NCBI GenBank assembly: GCA_025464735.1
Contig: JAODMX010000514.1
Coordinates: 1-17,761 of the forward strand
Direction of reading: 5' to 3'
DNA from: Frondihabitans sp.
GTDB taxonomy: Bacteria > Actinomycetota > Actinomycetes > Actinomycetales > Microbacteriaceae
Length of the DNA: 17,761 nucleotides
The position numbers were made by a program, and so were the translations under genes. This document shows positions 13,466 through 17,761 of the stretch, piece by piece (within the stretch, counting starts at the first letter, position 1; every line of letters starts with the position of its first letter). The notes under the pieces are model-generated. The model saw only the letters and a program-made list of their open reading frames with translations. It ran no database searches and had not been told where the DNA came from.

Positions 13466-13669
13466 ATGGCCAACGGAACCGTGAAGTGGTTCAACGCCGA
13501 AAAGGGCTACGGTTTCATCACGGTCGAGGGAGGCGGGCAAGATGTTTTCGTCCACTACTCGGCAATCGACATGAGCGGGTACAAGGTTCTCGAAGAGGGC
13601 CAAGCCGTCGTGTTCGAAGTCGGCACCGGCAACAAAGGACCCCAGGCGGAGGCAGTTCGACTCGCCTGA
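13466..13669 (+). CDS. CspA-family cold-shock protein
   Basis: This 67-residue single cold-shock domain protein is an RNA/single-stranded DNA chaperone. It has the standard start [20 protein letters not shown], which contains RNP1 (KGYGFI), and then RNP2 in DVFVHYSAI. The rest, [10 protein letters not shown] and the C-terminal GPQAEAVRL, is typical of the family and full length. AGGGAG (13454-13459) lies 6 nt before the ATG. The gene has its own leader and a strong terminator, so it is probably monocistronic and independent of groEL. Whether it is cold-induced or constitutive cannot be told from the sequence. Confidence 0.97.
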   Translation: MANGTVKWFNAEKGYGFITVEGGGQDVFVHYSAIDMSGYKVLEEGQAVVFEVGTGNKGPQAEAVRLA

Positions 13670-13678
13670 TCCATTTGA

Positions 13679-15529
<1,851 letters not shown>

Positions 15530-15546
15530 TCCGCTTCGTTCCGCAC

Positions 15547-15580
15547 AAAGGCCGGTTCCCCTCGCGGGGAGCCGGCCTTT
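15547..15580 (+). terminator. Rho-independent terminator of groEL
   Basis: A 15-pair stem with arms AAAGGCCGGTTCCCC (15547-15561) and GGGGAGCCGGCCTTT (15566-15580), with one G-T wobble, surrounds a TCGC loop and ends in TTT. It starts 17 nt after the groEL stop codon. Confidence 0.92.
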
Positions 15581-15890
15581 GCCGTTGGCGCTCAGCGCGG
15601 TTCTGCGCCGGGTGGTCGGGCTCGGGTGGTTCTCCTGGGAGGAGTGCGACTCCTCCCAGGAGGAACGGCCCGCGGACCTGTGCTCGTTCGGGAGGGAGTT
15701 GGGCGCCGCCGCGCTCCTTCAGGCGGAGCGAGACACGGCGCCTCCTCCGGAGCGTCCGGGTGGGGCTACACACGCAGCGTCCTCCCGTGCGTCCGGGCGG
15801 AGACTGCACACTGAGCGCTCCTCTGGAGCGTTCGGGCGCGCCGACGAGCGCATCCTTGCCGACGCCTGTGGCTCGCGGAGTCGAGGCGGG
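15581..15890. other. Non-coding gap between groEL and the kinase gene, with hairpin and degenerate repeats
   Basis: No credible gene is present in these 310 nt. At 15633-15661 a perfect 13-bp inverted repeat (TCCTGGGAGGAGT/ACTCCTCCCAGGA, GCG loop) could end transcription from either side of this convergent gap. Units of about 40 bp starting at 15741, 15781 and 15820 share the pattern CCTC..GGAGCGTCCGGG..; the third is partly degraded. Short CGCTCC/GGAGCG hairpins recur within it. The sequence is GC-rich and without recognised family. Confidence 0.6.
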
Positions 15891-17645
15891 TCAGGCGCGA
15901 GGCGAGCCGGGGCGGGCCGCACCCGAGCGCGGTGACACGGGGCGGGACTGGGGCGAGCCAGGTGCGTCCGAGCCCGGGTCGGCTGCTGTACCGGCACGAG
16001 GGCCGTGCGCTTCGGGCATGAGAGGGAAGGCGACGCGGAACGTGGCGCCGCCACCGGGGGTGTCGAAGACGTCGACCTCGCCGCGGTGCGCGGCCACGAT
16101 GCCGGAGACGATGGCGAGGCCGAGGCCACTGCCGCCGGTGTCGCGCGTACGCGAGTTGTCGGCGCGCCAGAAGCGCTGGAAGATCTTCTCGCGGATCTGC
16201 GGCGGGATCCCCTCGCCGTGGTCGATCACGTCGATGGTCGCCGTTCCGCGGCCCGGGTCGGCCTGCACGGCGAGTTCGATCGGCGCGTTGTAGTCCGTGA
16301 AGCGCATCGCGTTGCCCATGAGGTTCGTAACGACCTGGCGGATCTTGTTCTCCTCCCCGAGGACCACGGGGCTGATGGCCCGTTCGGTGGCGGCGTCAAG
16401 GCGTGGAAGCTGGGCCGGTGCGCCCGCCGCGCTCGCACCGGCGCGACGCGAGCGAAGACGAGCGAGTGTCGCACCGGCGAAGGCGATCGGGCCAGTCACG
16501 TTGGAGGAGACGGGCTGCTCCGAAGAAGGCAACACGTACTCCTCCGAGGTCGACGAGCCCGGAGCGACGGGCTCCCGCACGATGACGCGGATCTCGCGGT
16601 CAGTGTTGGAGGCCATGGTGTCGAGAGCGGAGTCGCGGGCGATGGTGACGAGGTCGACCGGGCCGAGCTCGAGGGGCTTCGATTCGTCGAGGCGGGCCAG
16701 CTGCAGGAGGTCTTGCACGAGGCCGCCCATCCGGATGGCCTCCTTCTCGATCCGGTCCATCGCCTGAGCGACGTCTTCCGGCTTGGTCAGCGCGCCCATC
16801 CGGTACAGCTCGGCGTACCCGCGGAGCGAGACGAGCGGGGTGCGCAGCTCGTGGCTGGCATCGCCGACGAAGCGCCGCATCTGGTCGATGGTCTTCGCTC
16901 GGTCGTTGAAAGCGGAGTCGATCCGGCTCAGCATCGAGTTGAGAGAGCTGTTGAGTCGCCCGACCTCGGTGTTGGGCGACGTCGTGTCGAGGCGTTGGCT
17001 GAAGTCACCGTCGGCGAAGCGAGCTGCCGTGTCTTCGACGTCGCGCAGCGGTGCGAAGGTCGAGGTGACAAGGAGCCGAGTGATCGCCGCCCCGAGGACG
17101 ATCACCGAGAGGCCGAACCCCAGGAAGATGTAGGTGAAGCGCGCGATCGTGTTGTTCGTCTCGGCGAGGTTCGTGCCGGTGATGACGAGGTAGTTGCCTT
17201 GCGTTTCGTTGGTGCTGTCGGTGAGGACTTCGGTGGCGGCGAAGAGGCGCCATTCTTGCGAGTGGCTGGCGTTGAACGCCGTGATGATCACGCCTTCCGC
17301 GGTTGTCTTCGAGCTGGTGACGCTGGTGAGCGTCGGTGCAGATCCCTGCGGGAGATCATGTTTGTTGTCGCAGATCAGCTTGCCGGAGGTGGTGAGGATA
17401 GCGACGTAGGCGGTGGGCGCGTAGCCGAAGCCAGCAGTGCAGTAGCTCCCGGATCCCGTGGCCGTGATATTGCGAGCGGCGACCGGAAGATTCGTGTTCA
17501 CCTGGTTGTAGAGGTAGGTGCTCAGCACGGTCATCGTGCCGAGCCCCGCCACGAGCAGCCCGAGGGTCACCAAGAGCACCGTGATGCCGGTGATCTTGGT
17601 GCGGATGGAAATCTCGTTCCACCACTGCGACAGTCGGGTGTGCAT
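15891..17645 (-). CDS. Membrane sensor histidine kinase (OmpR-partner type)
   Basis: This 584-residue kinase senses an unknown signal and passes phosphate to the response regulator encoded just upstream. In order it has a membrane segment (about 18-42), an extracellular region (43-168), a second membrane segment (about 171-194), a HAMP region (about 195-248), the phospho-acceptor His265 in DASHELRTPLVSL, and the ATPase domain. The ATPase domain has NLMGNAMRF (N box, Asn441/Asn445), DHGEGIP (475-481), FxRFWR (F box) and GGSGLGLAIV (504-513). Two parts are unusual. About 65 residues (358-425) rich in Ser, Ala and Arg are inserted between the dimerisation helices and the N box, and there is a Pro/Arg/Gly/Ser-rich tail (544-584). 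The ATG at 17645 has no strong ribosome-binding site. The gene starts 56 nt after the response-regulator stop. Confidence 0.93.
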   Translation of the reverse strand: MHTRLSQWWNEISIRTKITGITVLLVTLGLLVAGLGTMTVLSTYLYNQVNTNLPVAARNITATGSGSYCTAGFGYAPTAYVAILTTSGKLICDNKHDLPQGSAPTLTSVTSSKTTAEGVIITAFNASHSQEWRLFAATEVLTDSTNETQGNYLVITGTNLAETNNTIARFTYIFLGFGLSVIVLGAAITRLLVTSTFAPLRDVEDTAARFADGDFSQRLDTTSPNTEVGRLNSSLNSMLSRIDSAFNDRAKTIDQMRRFVGDASHELRTPLVSLRGYAELYRMGALTKPEDVAQAMDRIEKEAIRMGGLVQDLLQLARLDESKPLELGPVDLVTIARDSALDTMASNTDREIRVIVREPVAPGSSTSEEYVLPSSEQPVSSNVTGPIAFAGATLARLRSRRAGASAAGAPAQLPRLDAATERAISPVVLGEENKIRQVVTNLMGNAMRFTDYNAPIELAVQADPGRGTATIDVIDHGEGIPPQIREKIFQRFWRADNSRTRDTGGSGLGLAIVSGIVAAHRGEVDVFDTPGGGATFRVAFPLMPEAHGPRAGTAADPGSDAPGSPQSRPVSPRSGAARPGSPRA

Positions 17646-17701
17646 ATCCGCGAAAGGCTAGCGGATGGGCCTGGAAACCGACCCGCATGATCCTACGAAG
17701 A

Positions 17702-17761
17702 TTAGGCCTTCGCAGCCTTCAGCATGTAGCCGAAGCCGCGCTTGGTCTGGATGATCGGCTC
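17702..17761 (-). CDS. Response regulator, OmpR/PhoB family (last 19 codons only)
   Basis: The visible C-terminal end reads EPIIQTKRGFGYMLKAAKA and then TAA (17704-17702). Glu-Pro-Ile-Ile-x-Thr-x-Arg-Gly-x-Gly-Tyr is the hallmark final hairpin of the OmpR-type winged-helix DNA-binding domain. The rest lies beyond the window edge. It precedes the histidine kinase by 56 nt on the same strand, the usual regulator-then-kinase order, so the two form a two-component system. Confidence 0.88.
   Translation of the reverse strand, partial: EPIIQTKRGFGYMLKAAKA

Noticed and set aside
16005..17690. 561-codon open frame antisense to the histidine kinase
   Set aside because: Shadow frame with biased composition; the kinase motifs are on the other strand.

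Overview
The window is high-GC DNA whose gene content fits an actinobacterium, most likely in or near the Microbacteriaceae. Pointers are a GroEL under paired CIRCE operators, a DUF3263 gene next to a LytR_C-type protein and a CspA-like gene, a DUF2332 gene, and frequent GTG/TTG starts. The genus cannot be fixed from the sequence alone. No phage, integrase, IS transposase or CRISPR gene is visible.

Layout. Positions 1-2934 (+): the end of a beta-lactamase-fold serine hydrolase, a GbsR/MarR-like regulator, and a fused double-ATPase ABC protein of the peptide/nickel importer type; the permeases and binding protein are not in the window. Positions 2949-7593 (-): a complete olefin/beta-lactone operon, oleA - oleBC (natural fusion) - oleD, with 4-nt start/stop overlaps at both junctions. 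Positions 7710-8441 (-): an exported M15 D,D-carboxypeptidase-like protein whose signal peptide is encoded by a hexanucleotide repeat. Positions 8621-9430 (+): an amidohydrolase-2 family enzyme. Positions 9428-9800: a gene-poor stretch with two related, perfectly centred nested palindromes, a run of hairpins and tRNA-Thr(TGT) (-). Positions 9890-11116: a 61-residue membrane protein (+), then msrB and a nitroreductase-like gene (-). Positions 11192-13223 (+): DUF2332, DUF3263 and a LytR_C-domain membrane protein. Positions 13466-15529 (+): a CspA-family gene with terminator, then groEL with two CIRCE operators and a strong terminator. Positions 15581-15890: non-coding DNA with hairpins and degenerate repeats. 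Positions 15891-17761 (-): a sensor histidine kinase preceded by the last 19 codons of an OmpR-type response regulator.

How the genes work together. OleA condenses two acyl-CoAs, OleD reduces the beta-keto acid, and the OleC and OleB parts of the fusion form a beta-lactone and decarboxylate it to a long-chain cis-alkene. The regulator and ABC protein form an operon with a 20-nt gap, probably with the hydrolase. The kinase and response regulator form a two-component pair. Groups such as MsrB/nitroreductase (redox) and Csp/GroEL (stress) are neighbours, but nothing in the sequence ties them functionally.

The strongest unexplained structure is the pair of nested palindromes at 9428-9489 and 9557-9616. 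They share the same centre-symmetric architecture and show a compensatory base change. The ole operon with its oleBC fusion is the most interesting pathway, although the pathway itself is known from other bacteria.
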